DNA of 64,000 bases from Cokeromyces recurvatus. Its lineage: Eukaryota; Mucoromycota; Mucoromycetes; Mucorales; Mucoraceae. Positions 24,905 to 36,221 of this stretch are shown here, piece by piece. Position numbers and translations under genes: made by a program. The stretch covers positions 750,278 through 814,277 of the forward strand of contig NW_026251397.1 of assembly GCF_025118155.1 (NCBI RefSeq). Direction: 5' to 3'. The notes beneath the pieces are model-generated. The model did not search any database. It saw nothing but the letters and a program-made list of their open reading frames with translations, and was not told the origin of the DNA. The number at the start of each line of letters is the position of its first letter. The first letter of the stretch is position 1.

Positions 24905-25659
24905 CTTATTTTACGTTTGAAAAACTTCGTGTAATAATATATCAGCTCGAGTATTTCCAACTGTAGCTAAACTTGAACTAAGATCAATAATATAAACAAG
25001 GCGATTATCTTGTGATAGTGTCATGATTGTCGTTTTAGGTGTGATTACGTAAAGATGATCCTTGTGTTTATTAGCAAGTTCAGCGGCCCTAATAGGATCT
25101 AAAAGGGAAAATGTTAAAGACATACATTTGTCACACAAAAGTCAAACCTTGATTAATGGAAAAATCACTCGCCCAAATTTTTCTTCGACCTCTTGATAAA
25201 TATAATATGTTCATAGCCTAAAATAACTCGCCCTATTTAGATATTTATATACGCATTTTTTCTTTTTCTTTTTTTTTTTAAAAAAAAATATATATATATG
25301 TATATATATAGATTTATATAAATGTATATATTTTAGTTACGTCTGTATTCTTTTTCGAACAAGGTTGAAATAGCATTTTTAGTAGCCATTGTGTATATTC
25401 ATTTTTTGTACATAATCGAGAATTTTTTAATAAGATAACAGCTGTTTTAGCTTCAACAATCTAATATATACAAAAAAAAAGCTAATTGTTGGTATGATGT
25501 TCGAGAATTCATTTAAGGATGATTCAAAAATATTATGTTTACTTTTTGATTTTCTAAATTAGTAATAGACGAATTAAGATTGTTCGTATTTTTTAGATTC
25601 CCATTATTAGATCTTTCCAATTCTGTTGATTCTAAATTTATGTTCTGATTTGTAGACAT
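14144..25659 (-). CDS. SZT2: SZT2-like giant protein (KICSTOR scaffold homologue)
   Basis: Thirteen exons, minus strand: 25543-25659, 25341-25460, 25148-25217, 24915-25098, 24742-24811, 21903-24644, 20323-21836, 19731-20231, 18883-19659, 18098-18788, 17771-18012, 14667-17706, 14144-14614. All phases fit, giving about 3,512 residues, against roughly 3,400 for human SZT2. A von Willebrand A-like fold lies near residues 137-430: VYIIDLSSSLATV, LLHEVFQTL, GLVQPF, LILITDGAMKSN, CHIIQIG, then FGFVPDTEILQFLARATNGTF, the segment that most resembles animal SZT2. A D/E/K low-complexity stretch follows (about 455-505). The rest is large and without simple repeats or membrane spans. In animals SZT2 links GATOR1 to the lysosome within KICSTOR and represses TORC1 when amino acids are low. 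Assignment rests on the VWA region, gene size and N-terminus; conservation over the remaining 3,000 residues was not tested. Confidence 0.8.
23700..23835 (-). repeat. Low-complexity Asn/Asp/Glu/Lys coding tract in the SZT2-like gene
   Basis: Trinucleotide-type repeats (ATT/ATC, then CTT/CTC on the plus strand) encode runs of N, D, K and E within the sixth exon. It is an in-frame expansion, probably a disordered linker after the VWA domain. Confidence 0.7.
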
Positions 25660-27705
25660 TCTTGGATTGATAAAATAATTAACAAAAAATAAAAAACAAA
25701 AACAAAAAAAAATAAAATGACAAGTTGTGTAGATTGTCCTGCCTTATAAAAATTAAAACTTCCTAATCCTTCAATCTCCGTGCATTAGCATTATTTTGCA
25801 TGTTGGTGAGACTGCTTTTATGCTTTTTTTTTTTCAATTGTTTTCAATGAACGTGAAACCATCTAAAAAAAAAAATAAAAAATAAAAAAAGGGGCTGTAT
25901 AGAAAAAGATTTTTGAAATGACAGAAATTGTCGTTAGAGCAAGTTAGGATTGTCTTTGCCACAAAGGATATTGTAGAGTTGCAGTTGAGTATGAGATGTA
26001 GCTCAAAGAAGCCTCAGAGAAAGTAATTAACAAGGAAATATCAATAAAATCATGAAATCAAAGAGAGATTCCTTATAAAGGGGGGGGGTTAAGGTATGAA
26101 GTTAGGATAGACAGACAGACTGTTTTCTGTTAAATCCTTCTAAAAGGATAAAATATAACTAAAGAATTGAAATAATGTAAACTAATCTCAGGTGTATTTA
26201 TATTATTTCTAAGGTTAAGAATGTGTGCGCTTTAATCAAGACAATGCTTTTATTGTAAAATATGATCATTGTAACTGTTTTAGTGTTCGTTATTGTTTTA
26301 TATATATACGCACACATACATACATATCTGCTTGTCTTTATCATTAGCCTCCCTCCCAAGATGGTATATTGCTTGTTTAGGTTGATTAAGCGTACAGTTG
26401 TATGTATTTTACTGTAGTTGTGATACAGGCTATTACTCTTTTTGAATTTGATTATTTCTAGATAAATAAGTCATTATGAATTATAAACAATTATTATGTA
26501 TTTTGCTCCAAATCCAGTCTTCTAACTAATCTAATCTCATATGAATTCCTCTTATTATGTCTAATCTCCTTGTATCGTATGGCCTAACTTTGACTACTTT
26601 ATTTGTCTCAAAGTCATGTTCGAAGCGTCTTTCTTATTATTATTTTATTTTATTTATTTTTTTAAAAGAAAAAATTACTTGAAACTGAAGTGAGAATACT
26701 GTTATCAGAGAATACCCGACTTGGGTGTAGATCCTATCCTTTAGTTATCTATGCTATCCTGTTGAACAAAGTTGTGTTCTCTGTTGGATGACTACCAGAA
26801 GGGCAGTGAACATCGACCATGCATGTATCATATAAGCCAAATTGTTTACCAAATCCCATTCAATTTGTTGTCTACCTATGAATAGTTGTTTATATCTTCC
26901 ACTTCTCAGTTGCTCCTTTCTATTGAACTAGTGAGTCCCACTAAACTGCCTCGTCCCTTACGATTTGGATCTGTCTGGACTATCCCTCTGGTACCCTTCT
27001 TTACGAATTAGACTCTATATTCTATATTTCATAATACATTCTCCGATTGAAAATTCTGGTTCCAACTTGCTGCGCTGGTTATTATTTAATAATCGACGTT
27101 AGTGGTATCCTTTATCACTTTATTCTAATTTTCCTTTTCATTTTCTCCTAATTCATCTTCTCGCCCTTTTTTTTTTTTTTTTTACCTTGTGTACCTTACA
27201 GGAGGGAGTTTTTTTTTTTTTAGTTTCTTGGTTTCTTTTCGCTATTATTTTATTGAGTAGATCTGGATATTCAACATCATTTAGATACTATGTACTTAAA
27301 ATTTAACTATGTAATGAAAAAAAAAAATTATTTAATTGTAATTAAAGAATAACGGATCCAATCAGATTTAAAGTATGAAGCGTTAACTTAATTATTACAA
27401 AGGTGCAAAGTAACTCGTCCAATCAATTTTAGACCCAAATAAAATAATAGAAAAAAAATTTTTTTTTATTTTTATTTTTATTTTCAATGTCACCCCCCGC
27501 ACTATAAACGATGGAGAAGAATCAAATAAATACACTAAAAAAAAATAAGCTATAAAACTGGGGATAATAAAAAAAACTCTTTTTTGTGGCTTTCTTTTCT
27601 TTTCTTTTCTTTTCTTTTTTCTTCCTTCTTTCTTTCTTTCATTTCTTCCTATATATAATAAATATACACTTATATTTATATATTTTTCATCCTATTTAAA
27701 AAAAA
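25660..27705. other. Intergenic, SZT2-like promoter and a possible LTR remnant
   Basis: About 2 kb without a recognisable gene. The first few hundred bases upstream of 25659 must hold the SZT2-like promoter. 26690-27130 is visibly less AT-rich than the rest and is listed separately as a possible solo LTR. 27595-27625 is a (TTTTC)n/CT-rich tract shortly before the eIF5A leader. Confidence 0.5.
26782..27067. mobile_element. Possible solo LTR remnant
   Basis: A 286-bp segment begins TGTTGGA and ends TCCAACT. The reverse complement of the first seven bases is TCCAACA, so all but the last base fit the short TG...CA inverted ends of a retrotransposon LTR. Its base composition is more balanced than the surrounding spacer, and an AT-rich core lies near 27011-27035. 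No clear 5-bp target duplication is seen (TTCTC before, TGCTG after), and no internal retroelement coding sequence flanks it. It could equally be another decayed repeat. Confidence 0.3.
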
Positions 27706-27775
27706 GTAAGTAGTTTCTATTGTTAAAAGGAGTAAAATTAAATTAATATAAAACCTTCACTCCCCCTTTTTCTAG
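27706..27775 (+). other. Intron in the eIF5A 5' leader
   Basis: GTAAGT at 27706 and a pyrimidine-rich run ending in CTAG at 27775, one base before the eIF5A ATG. The 70-nt length and both splice sites match the coding introns in this window. Without transcript data this remains a prediction. Confidence 0.55.
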
Positions 27776-27776
27776 T

Positions 27777-28319
27777 ATGTCTGACGATCACGAGCATAAC
27801 TTCGAGACTGCTGATGCCGGTGCCTCTCAAACTTATCCCATGCAATGTTCTGCTTTGAGAAAGAACGGCCACGTTGTCATTAAGAACAGACCCTGTAAGA
27901 TTGTCGAAATGTCTACCTCCAAGACTGGTAAGCACGGTCACGCTAAGGTTCACTTGGTCGGTACTGATATCTTCACTGGCAGGTAAAATTCGGAAAAAGA
28001 AAATGTTTCGTATTCATTTTTGTTGATTTTTCTTGGTTTTTTTTTTCTTAATAGAAAGTATGAAGATCTCTGTCCTTCCACTCACAACATGAATGTTCCT
28101 AATGTTAATCGTCAAGATTATGCTCTTCTCAACATTGATGATGGTTATCTTTCTTTGATGTTGCCTGATGGTTCTACTAAGGATGATGTCAAGCTTCCTG
28201 AAGGTGAGCTTGGTACAAAGTTGGAAGAGGAATTCGATGAGGGCAAAGAACTCGTTGTCTCTGTTGTTTCTGCTATGGGCGAAGAACATTGTTTGTCCTT
28301 TAAGGAAGCCCCTAAATAA
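27777..28319 (+). CDS. eIF5A: Translation factor eIF5A
   Basis: Two exons, 27777-27982 and 28055-28319, joined in frame through AGA; 156 residues, the normal eIF5A length. It promotes peptide-bond formation at difficult sequences such as proline runs and aids termination. The hypusine loop [12 protein letters not shown] is intact, and the modified lysine corresponds to K52. The N-terminal acidic tail ([14 protein letters not shown]), the [17 protein letters not shown] strand and the OB-fold C-terminal domain ([17 protein letters not shown]) are all present. Codon use is strongly biased to C-ending codons in exon 1 (AAC, ATC, AAG), as expected for a highly expressed gene. A CT-rich tract and a leader intron precede it. 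Confidence 0.97.
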
Positions 28320-28621
28320 GTAGAAAAATAAAACTTGATACACAAACATGATGGCTTAATTTAAGAAGAAGAAGACTATATATATAAATTATATACATAA
28401 AAGAGGCTTATTTTCTCTCCTTCTTTTCTTATTTATCATTTATTCCATATAAAAATAAAATAAAATAAAAAAAGGGCTACGGTATGCTATTTATTATATA
28501 ATATGTTGTGATGTCTTTTTTATTATGAAACAAAATAGATGTGTATACGAATGAAATAGAATAGATATACATCTACGTATAGGTGTGTATGAAGTAGTAG
28601 CGTTAATAAATATTACATTAA
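28320..28621. terminator. Shared 3' region, eIF5A / RGD1-like
   Basis: 302 bp between convergent stop codons, with A-rich polyadenylation-type motifs near 28455-28475 on plus and AATAAT/AATAAA-like motifs on minus. No gene seen. Confidence 0.4.
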
Positions 28622-29752
28622 TTATATATGATGCGTATTTGGTGGTATGTTGGAAGAGGATGATTTTAACAAACTAGGTCGTCTAGTCACTTCACCATGA
28701 TGATTTGAAGTAGTATGAGTAGAGAGAGATGATTGTCTACGTACGATATTATTACCTACGATTGAAAACGGTAAACTAAGAACACTTCCAGATGAAGGAG
28801 GTATTTGATTGGCCATCATAGTAGCTTGTTCCTTTGATTGGTTTTCTGCATCCACAAATAAAGTCTCATGTTGAAGTATCAAATCATCTATGACCTTATC
28901 AGCGTACCATTCACCTGCATTTTCAGCTTGATTATGATCATGAAATAAGGCTGGTGTAAATATAAAGGATAGATTTTTCATTGTCATTTTATTGACATGA
29001 GAGTACTTTTCAACTCTAGGGGTAAAATGTGAGTATTACATATAAAATAGACACGACCTATAAATATCACTTTTTTTTTTTTTACTTTGCTAAATGGGCA
29101 ATAACGACTGAAAGTGTATCTCTTTGTGGACTGGATAATTCAGCTAATTTAGTTTGAAGTATGTTTCTACGTTGCTGACTATCTTGAATAGCTAACAATA
29201 CAATTGGAATTGAATCAAATAAAAAAAGCACGATTTATATACTTACTTGAATATTCTATCCTTTCTTTCATTGTTAGACTAAATAAAGGTTGTTTTAATT
29301 CACGCAAATAGATCTTCAACACAGATGCCACAGTAAATACATCCTTTGAATCTAAATCGACTGCTTCTTCATCCTTTTCAAATTCATTTTTTAATTGATC
29401 GATACTGCTTTGTCTACCCGACACTCGATATATGCCTTCTCTTTCTAAGCCACCTTGTGTCTCTACTGATTGAATACATTTAGTGACTAATAAAGGTACA
29501 GTACGATTATGTTCTAACGCATATTCATTTAGATTAGATCCAAATAGAATATCTTTGCAACGTCCATAATAATAATTATCGTAATATATTTGTCTTGGTT
29601 TTATAAATCCTAGTTTATCATATTCTATTAGAAATTGTCCTGTATCCTTTTTACCGTCTATATCTTGTGCAGTATTCAAGGTATCTTTAACCAACTATAA
29701 ATAGACAAAGAAAGAAAAGTGTCTATTTAATACATGATAATCAATTCTCTCT

Positions 29753-29784
<32 letters not shown>

Positions 29785-31208
29785 GCTGTCTGTTTTCTTT
29801 TCTTTACTTTACTTTAATTTCATTCAATAATATGTCCTCTTCTTGTTTATGAATCATTATCATCACACCTTTCACAACGTCTATTTTTCCTAGTAATATT
29901 GCTTCGACATGCTAAAAAAAGAGATAAAATAAGAAAAAAAAAAAAGATAAATAAAATAAATAAAAATCAAATTTATTATTACTCTCATTGCATGAATGGC
30001 TGTTTCAATTTGTTTTTTACGTAAAAATTCTAATATTCTAATACCGTGTCTATATTCATTATCTATATGTATCCATCCCTTAGACTATGACTTTAACCAA
30101 TCATACTATTATACTTCTTTTACCTGTTTCATTTATATCTTTCTTTAATTTTGCAAGTCTTGCTGCTAATTTAGAAGGATCTCCTGCTGCTGCTGCATTT
30201 GCAAGTTGTGATCTCATTTGAGTAATAAAACCTGACATACTGTTCTTTTTATAAGACGGTGATGATGTTGTTTCATGAGAAGAAATGGAATGATCATCTC
30301 GTATACTATCAATGGATAATCGGGTTTCATCTGAAGATATTCTCATCATTTGTGGAGATAAATGATGTTGATCATTCATCATTTCTTCATGTGAAGATAT
30401 TAAAGTTTGTTGTTGAAGGTTTGCGTATTCGGTACATTTATTAAAATAGGCTCTATGTAACTATGAGATAGATAGAACACGCATACATAATTAAAATGTG
30501 ATACTGTTACATTTCTTTCTTTTTTTTTTTTTTTACCTTGATAATATCGCGTGTACGAAAATTGATGTAATTTGTATTCTTTTCTGAAAGTACAGCTTTC
30601 ACTTTCTTTCTCCTTTGTTCATGTGATTCTTTTACTTTTGTTAATAATTCTACTTGGTTCTTTAAACATGAAATGAATCCACGTCGTATTTCAATTGTCT
30701 TTTCTATCGATGTTTCATATTGAGATGTTGCCTTTTGAAAAGTCGTAAAATAATTTTCAAAAGTTGTACTATTTTCTGTTATTGGTCCTGAATTAACATT
30801 CAAATTGTTATGATTTTGACTCGAATTATTCTCTGACATTGTTGTTCCATAATTATTTAGTTTTACAATTTTGACTAGTGCAATAAGATAAGTCTCTTCT
30901 GCAGAAATTCTTGAGTCCATTTTTAGGGAAAGAAAGAAATTAAGCTCAATTTATAAACTGTTTTCGTATTCAATATACAATCGTTTACCTTGCTTTAATT
31001 GTATTAATAAACTTTTCCAAATCTGCTATTGTCCATTTTAATATTTTATTTACATGTTCAAGTTGAGCATCAATGCTTGTTATCTAAATAGAATGGGCAT
31101 CTCTTTATATTATGCTACTTTCAAAAAAAAAAAAAGAACAAAAAGGGGTTTTATTACCTCTTCTTCTTGACTTGGATTTAGACTTTTTGTAAAATTATTA
31201 TCCATCAT
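28622..31208 (-). CDS. RGD1: F-BAR / RhoGAP protein (Rgd1-like)
   Basis: Nine exons, minus strand: 31158-31208, 30989-31083, 30537-30909, 30124-30460, 29983-30062, 29813-29911, 29247-29694, 29086-29191, 28622-29015; 660 residues, close to yeast Rgd1 (666). Residues 20-340 are helical, with coiled-coil stretches such as YETSIEKTIEIRRGF, VKESHEQRRKKVKAVL and KLKKDINETDNEYRHGIR, which fits an F-BAR domain that binds curved membrane. The RhoGAP domain begins at the seventh exon: GLEREGIYRVSGRQSSI carries the arginine finger (near residue 437), followed by DVFTVASVLKIYLRELKQPL and HLAKVEKYSHVNKMT. The C-terminus is Ser-rich and disordered. Rgd1 acts on Rho3/Rho4 in yeast, so a role in polarised growth is likely here. 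The start is the first of two adjacent ATGs. Confidence 0.85.
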
Positions 31209-31266
31209 GTAAAGTCAAGTAAACAGTTCTTTTTAACTTTGGATAAGTCGGTTAAAATAAATAGAC

Positions 31267-31343
<77 letters not shown>

Positions 31344-31701
31344 AGACAATTTAAAAATAAAATAGGTGTATTTATTTATATATTTTTTAAAACGAGTAGT
31401 GTCAACAGTAAGAATTATTATTAAACATTGTCACTTTTTTTAGACACAGTCCAAATACTTTTTAATAATTTACATGCAGTAAGAACTTCTTTCTTCTTCT
31501 TCCTTTAGCAAAGAGTAACTCTATTCATTCTAGCTTTAGGGGGGAAGAGGGGAATATTCCTTGTTGTTGTTGTTGTTGCCTTTTTTTTTTCTTTCTTTTT
31601 TCCTTTATGCCAAGAGTTTAAAAAATGATTTAATCATTATGGCTTGAAATTAAATATAGGATTTATAAGTACTTGTTTTTATTATGATAATTTCATGAAG
31701 C

Positions 31702-31748
<47 letters not shown>

Positions 31749-32149
31749 GTACAACTTAAGCTAGTAATTATAGTAGAATGATGCTGCACGTTTAAAATAT
31801 GTATTTTATTTATTAAGGCAATTTAAACCCAATGAACACACTGATAAACTATATATTAAAATTGACCGGGGAAATTTCTTTTTTTTTTTTTTATATGTAT
31901 ATAAATATAGAAAAAACTCCCCCCTTAATGGTCTCAAGAGAAAGGAGATCTAGATATCAGAATGGATTTAATAATAAAACTGTCGGTTTATGATTGCTGA
32001 AGGCAGCAGGCAGTACATCCTGAGATATTCAATGACGTGAATCTATATGGGATATCAAATACAAAAATATATATGTATATAGTTATAAAAAAAGGATATT
32101 TTTTTTATTAACGAATCATCTTATATCTATATATAAAGAACAAAGACCT
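31209..32149. other. Intergenic with microsatellites
   Basis: 941 bp between two minus-strand genes: promoter of the RGD1-like gene and 3' region of the ABCD gene. It contains an (AAT)n microsatellite at about 31266-31310 running into an A run to 31341, and an A run of more than 30 at 31706-31745. No exon recognised. Confidence 0.6.
31266..31341. repeat. (AAT)n microsatellite plus poly(A)
   Basis: About 14 units of AAT, directly followed by about 30 A residues. Confidence 0.9.
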
Positions 32150-35100
32150 TTAATAGTCTTCGTTGTCTTCCAGCTTGGGCTGAGGTTTGGATTTGCCGTG
32201 ACCAAAACCAAAAGCAGAGTTAATATCCTCTGGATCCATTCTATTATGAAAATGTGAGTCTTTAAACATATACCCTCGTTATAATTTATTTTACTCTCTA
32301 AATTCATAATGTCCTTCACCATCAAAGCGTAAAAGGAATTCATGATGGCGAAACAAGGATGTTCTATAATAGATAACAATAAGAAAACATGTTTTCATAT
32401 GTGTATATTTATACTCTACCTATGTGATACTGTGAATAAGGTAATGCCTTCTTTACGAGCATGCTCATACATGATTGCTTCAATATCTACACTGACTGCA
32501 CTAGTACACTCATCAAGAATAGCCTATAAGCATTCATATTTAGTATCCTTTTTTTTTAAAAAAAAAATATATATTTTTATACATATATTTATATAAATAC
32601 ATATTACTTACAAATTGGGGTTTATGATAAAATAATCTAGCCATTGCAACTCTTTGTTTCTCTCCTCCTGACAAAACATCTGCCCAATCTTGAACTGTAT
32701 CCCATCCTCCTTCACGTTCAACCAGATAACCTAAATGAACTGTATCTAAAAGTTTCATCAAAGTAGGATCGTCATATCCTTTCTTTAATGCTTCAGCCTG
32801 AGTATCAGGATAAATAACTTGATCTCTAAATGTACCCAAAGGAAGATACGGTTTTTGAGGGACATAAAATAATTTATGAGGTTCAGGCTTCGTTAAATTA
32901 CCACCTTATAATTTAAAACAAAATCGTGATTAGTAGAGTATAACAATTTTTTTTTTTAGATGCACTTTCTTTACCAAATAATGGCCATAAATCACCCAAA
33001 ATACGGAATAAGGAACTTTTACCACATCCATTAGGCCCTGATATTAAACAATTCATGCCTGTACTCACTTTGAATGAAAGATCTTTAAGCTATTTCATTT
33101 TATAAATAGACAGAAAGAAAGAAAGAAAAAAAAATTTTTTTTTTAATATAGGGCATCCTTCATATTTCATATATATATATATATACAACACATACCAAGA
33201 TATCATTGTTAGGTGTAACAATAGGTACTTTATCAAAGATAATGACTCCATCACGAACTAATACTTTTCCATTTGTATTATTTGTATCAATAATTTTACT
33301 CTTTGGACCATCATTTTCATTCGTAGATGTCATTGTGCGTTTATATTTTCCTTGATTTACATCAACTAATACATCAAATAACTCTGCTACACGAGACTAT
33401 ACGTATATTAGTTAGTCTCTATAAAGTAAGTATTCTATCTATCTATTATTTTTTCTATTTACAGTATAACCAGCAAAACGAGTTAAATCACGACCAGTTA
33501 AAATAAGTCTACCAACGGCTTGAGATAAATTAATCAAATAACTAGCTATCAAAGAAAAGACGATGAGAATAAGCTTATTTCTCTTAAAAGAAAAGCTTAC
33601 AATTTCTAGAATAATCTTCCATTAAAGTAGTAGGGTCATTATCATAGCCCATATGCTTCGTTGCTTAAGGAAGAAGAAGAAAAAAAAATAAGAATAATAC
33701 ACATAAATACATAATCAAGTTGTATTACCATAACGACGATCAAATACAGGTCTTGCCAATAAACTAATAAAATATTTAAATATCTATTTCCAATAGACAC
33801 ACATGATTTCTACTTACTAATATGCAGTCATTGTAGCACAATATTTAACAAGAACAGAATCAAAAATACCATTTAGGAATCGAAGTGTATATACTTTACG
33901 TACATGATTTGAAATCTTTTGAAAAGTATTATTCACCACTTCCTTTTCTCTTTCACCTCCACGATAAAAGGCAATTTCCTCTGAATGAGTTATAATACGG
34001 GACTATTAAAAGAAGGGATTATTTATTTACTTGAATAAAGCATCATACCATCATTCTATATACTTACATGAGTAAAACGAAAATCACCTTCTAACTTTTG
34101 TTCAATAGCAGTGTCTAATGTAATGTGAAAAGGACATGGTTAATTATTTAACCTATATCAAAAAAAGATAAAACTTGACTTACATCGACCAAATGGAGGA
34201 GAGAATGCACGAAGTAAAACGCCAGATAAGATAAAGTAAGCAATCATGAAGAAAGGAGCCTCATTACCACTAATTAACTAGGATTATTAATCCAGCATAA
34301 ATAACATACACTATTAGGTAATACTACTTTACATCGCTTCACCTAATTTATAAGCAAATAAAAAAATATCCACGACAGGTTTTGCAATATCTGAATAAAG
34401 ATGAGACAAATTCTCAGAAAATTTATCAATATCTTGTGTTAATAATTGATCTGCATTCTGAAGTCTATTATCAAGATTTGAGATTTTATAAAATGTAATT
34501 CCATCCAGATATTGATTATGAGCATGCTAAATAGAGTTGAAATTTTAATATAAACTAATTTGTAAATAAAATATATAAAATTTACCTTTGTTAAACGCTC
34601 ACGAAAACTAAGTGCAAGTGCATTAATTGTTAATTTTAATGAATTATTAACAATACTCATAGGCCACTTTTAAAAGCGAAAAATAAGCAAAGCAAAAGCA
34701 AAAATGAATACTCGTTTATGTTTCTATTATTTACTTTCTTTTACCATCATTAAACCAAATTCCACAATAGCTAATGCAATGAAACGCTTTTTATCTCTTG
34801 ATACAATAGACTTTACTACGGAGCTATATTACACATAGATTAATTCTCTTTTGCATCTTTCATTCTCCTTTCTCTTTTACCCATTAAACCCAGAAAACCA
34901 AATATCCAACCAGGTACGAGCAATAAGTACAGTAGCAAGTATGAACAATAATCCTGATTCCTTTGAGAATAGGCCTTTTTGTTGTTGTTATAGGTGCAAA
35001 GAGAGAATAGTAGTTGTTAAATATTATTATACATGTATATTATATTATTATGTTCTTCTACCTGGTATACAAATAGGTAATAACTTTTTCATTTGCTGGA

Positions 35101-35299
35101 TGAATTCCTTATTGACACCTACTTTCCTTCTATTTTTTACTTGTTGTTGTTGACTTTGTCGTTGTTTACTATTCTCAGCAACTATATTTGATTTAAACTG
35201 TTTTCTTGCTTTATGAATAGCATAAATTAGTGAAATAATTAATAACCCAGATAAGGGCTTCTTTGTTCCTTGTGTTAATCTTGAAAATGCGTTTGCCAT
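32150..35299 (-). CDS. Peroxisomal ABC half-transporter (ABCD/PXA family)
   Basis: Imports long-chain acyl-CoA or fatty acids into peroxisomes as a dimer of half-transporters. Seventeen exons, minus strand: 35062-35299, 34881-34974, 34745-34823, 34586-34666, 34333-34526, 34184-34269, 34068-34114, 33818-34002, 33729-33763, 33601-33663, 33463-33545, 33196-33396, 32975-33089, 32612-32904, 32420-32523, 32295-32363, 32150-32240; phases all agree, giving 685 residues. The membrane domain shows ABCD hallmarks: [60 protein letters not shown] and [14 protein letters not shown]. The ATPase domain has Walker [10 protein letters not shown] (about 481), the ABCD segment [20 protein letters not shown], signature [14 protein letters not shown] and Walker [12 protein letters not shown], with the H-loop SHR. 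The last exon adds a short charged tail. Which of the two yeast-type partners (PXA1 or PXA2) it matches cannot be told by eye. Confidence 0.92.
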
Positions 35300-36182
35300 T
35301 GTTAAACTATTCTAATTAAAGGAAACAAAAAAAAAAGGGAAATAATATAAATATATATATATTTTTTTTTATTGTAGGGAAAAAAAAAAGAAAAAGGGGT
35401 GGAATATTATAATGTGTGAAAGTATGATTATTGATTTGTAATTGTATTATTATTTCTTGATCAATTAGGCTCAGAGATGCTTTATTCTCCGATAAAGAAG
35501 GGAACTTTTTGTAATCAAATTTCTCCCTGCTTATTATCTATACCCTTCATCCTTTTCACCGACAAATCTTGGTTATCTTTATTTTCTATAGAACCAAGTG
35601 TGCTCATCGATTATTTCTCTCTCTTTCTTTTTTTGCTTACATTTAATTAAAGTTTTTTTTTTTTTTTTGGTTTAATAAATTTGAATTCTGGGGTAATTTT
35701 ATTCCTTGTTTTCAAAACTTTCATATTCCGTATGGTGTGTGTGTATGCTTTTTTTTTTTCTGTTAAATTTAAACACAAAATTGATGGCCGGAAAATAAAA
35801 TTATCCATCTTTATTGCATTGATTTATCCTAGATTGAAAGTTATTATTCAAAAACAAACAAATAGACAAAAAAAAAAGGAAGGCGATTATAAATATGAAC
35901 AAGTAAGCATGCTCTATCAAGCAGCTCTTGTTAAAAGAAGGGAAAATAATAGCATACGCCATTTCTTAGGATGATAGGATACATAGTAGTAGGCTAGCTG
36001 TGGAATCAATCAGAGGCTTGCGGAGAATATAAAGGTTGATTGTATGAAAACATATGGAGAATAAAGGAAAGAGGATTATCAACTGTAAAAAGCATAAATA
36101 TGTAAAGAAGCACTCCAATAGTATATATATATATATATATTGTTTGGTCATTATGGGATATAGGTAGTCTGAGGATAGGATC

Positions 36183-36183
<1 letters not shown>

Positions 36184-36219
<36 letters not shown>
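36184..36219. repeat. (AG)n microsatellite
   Basis: About 18 units of AG, without interruption. Confidence 0.95.

Positions 36220-36221
<2 letters not shown>

Noticed and set aside
30063..30110. Alternative acceptors (CATAG, CTAAG) before the fifth RGD1-like exon
   Set aside because: They give a stop codon or wrong phase; the acceptor CATATAG just before 30062 restores DNEYRHG in frame.
35681..35974. 97-codon plus-strand ORF
   Set aside because: F/I/K-rich low-complexity translation of AT-rich spacer; no start context or homology seen.
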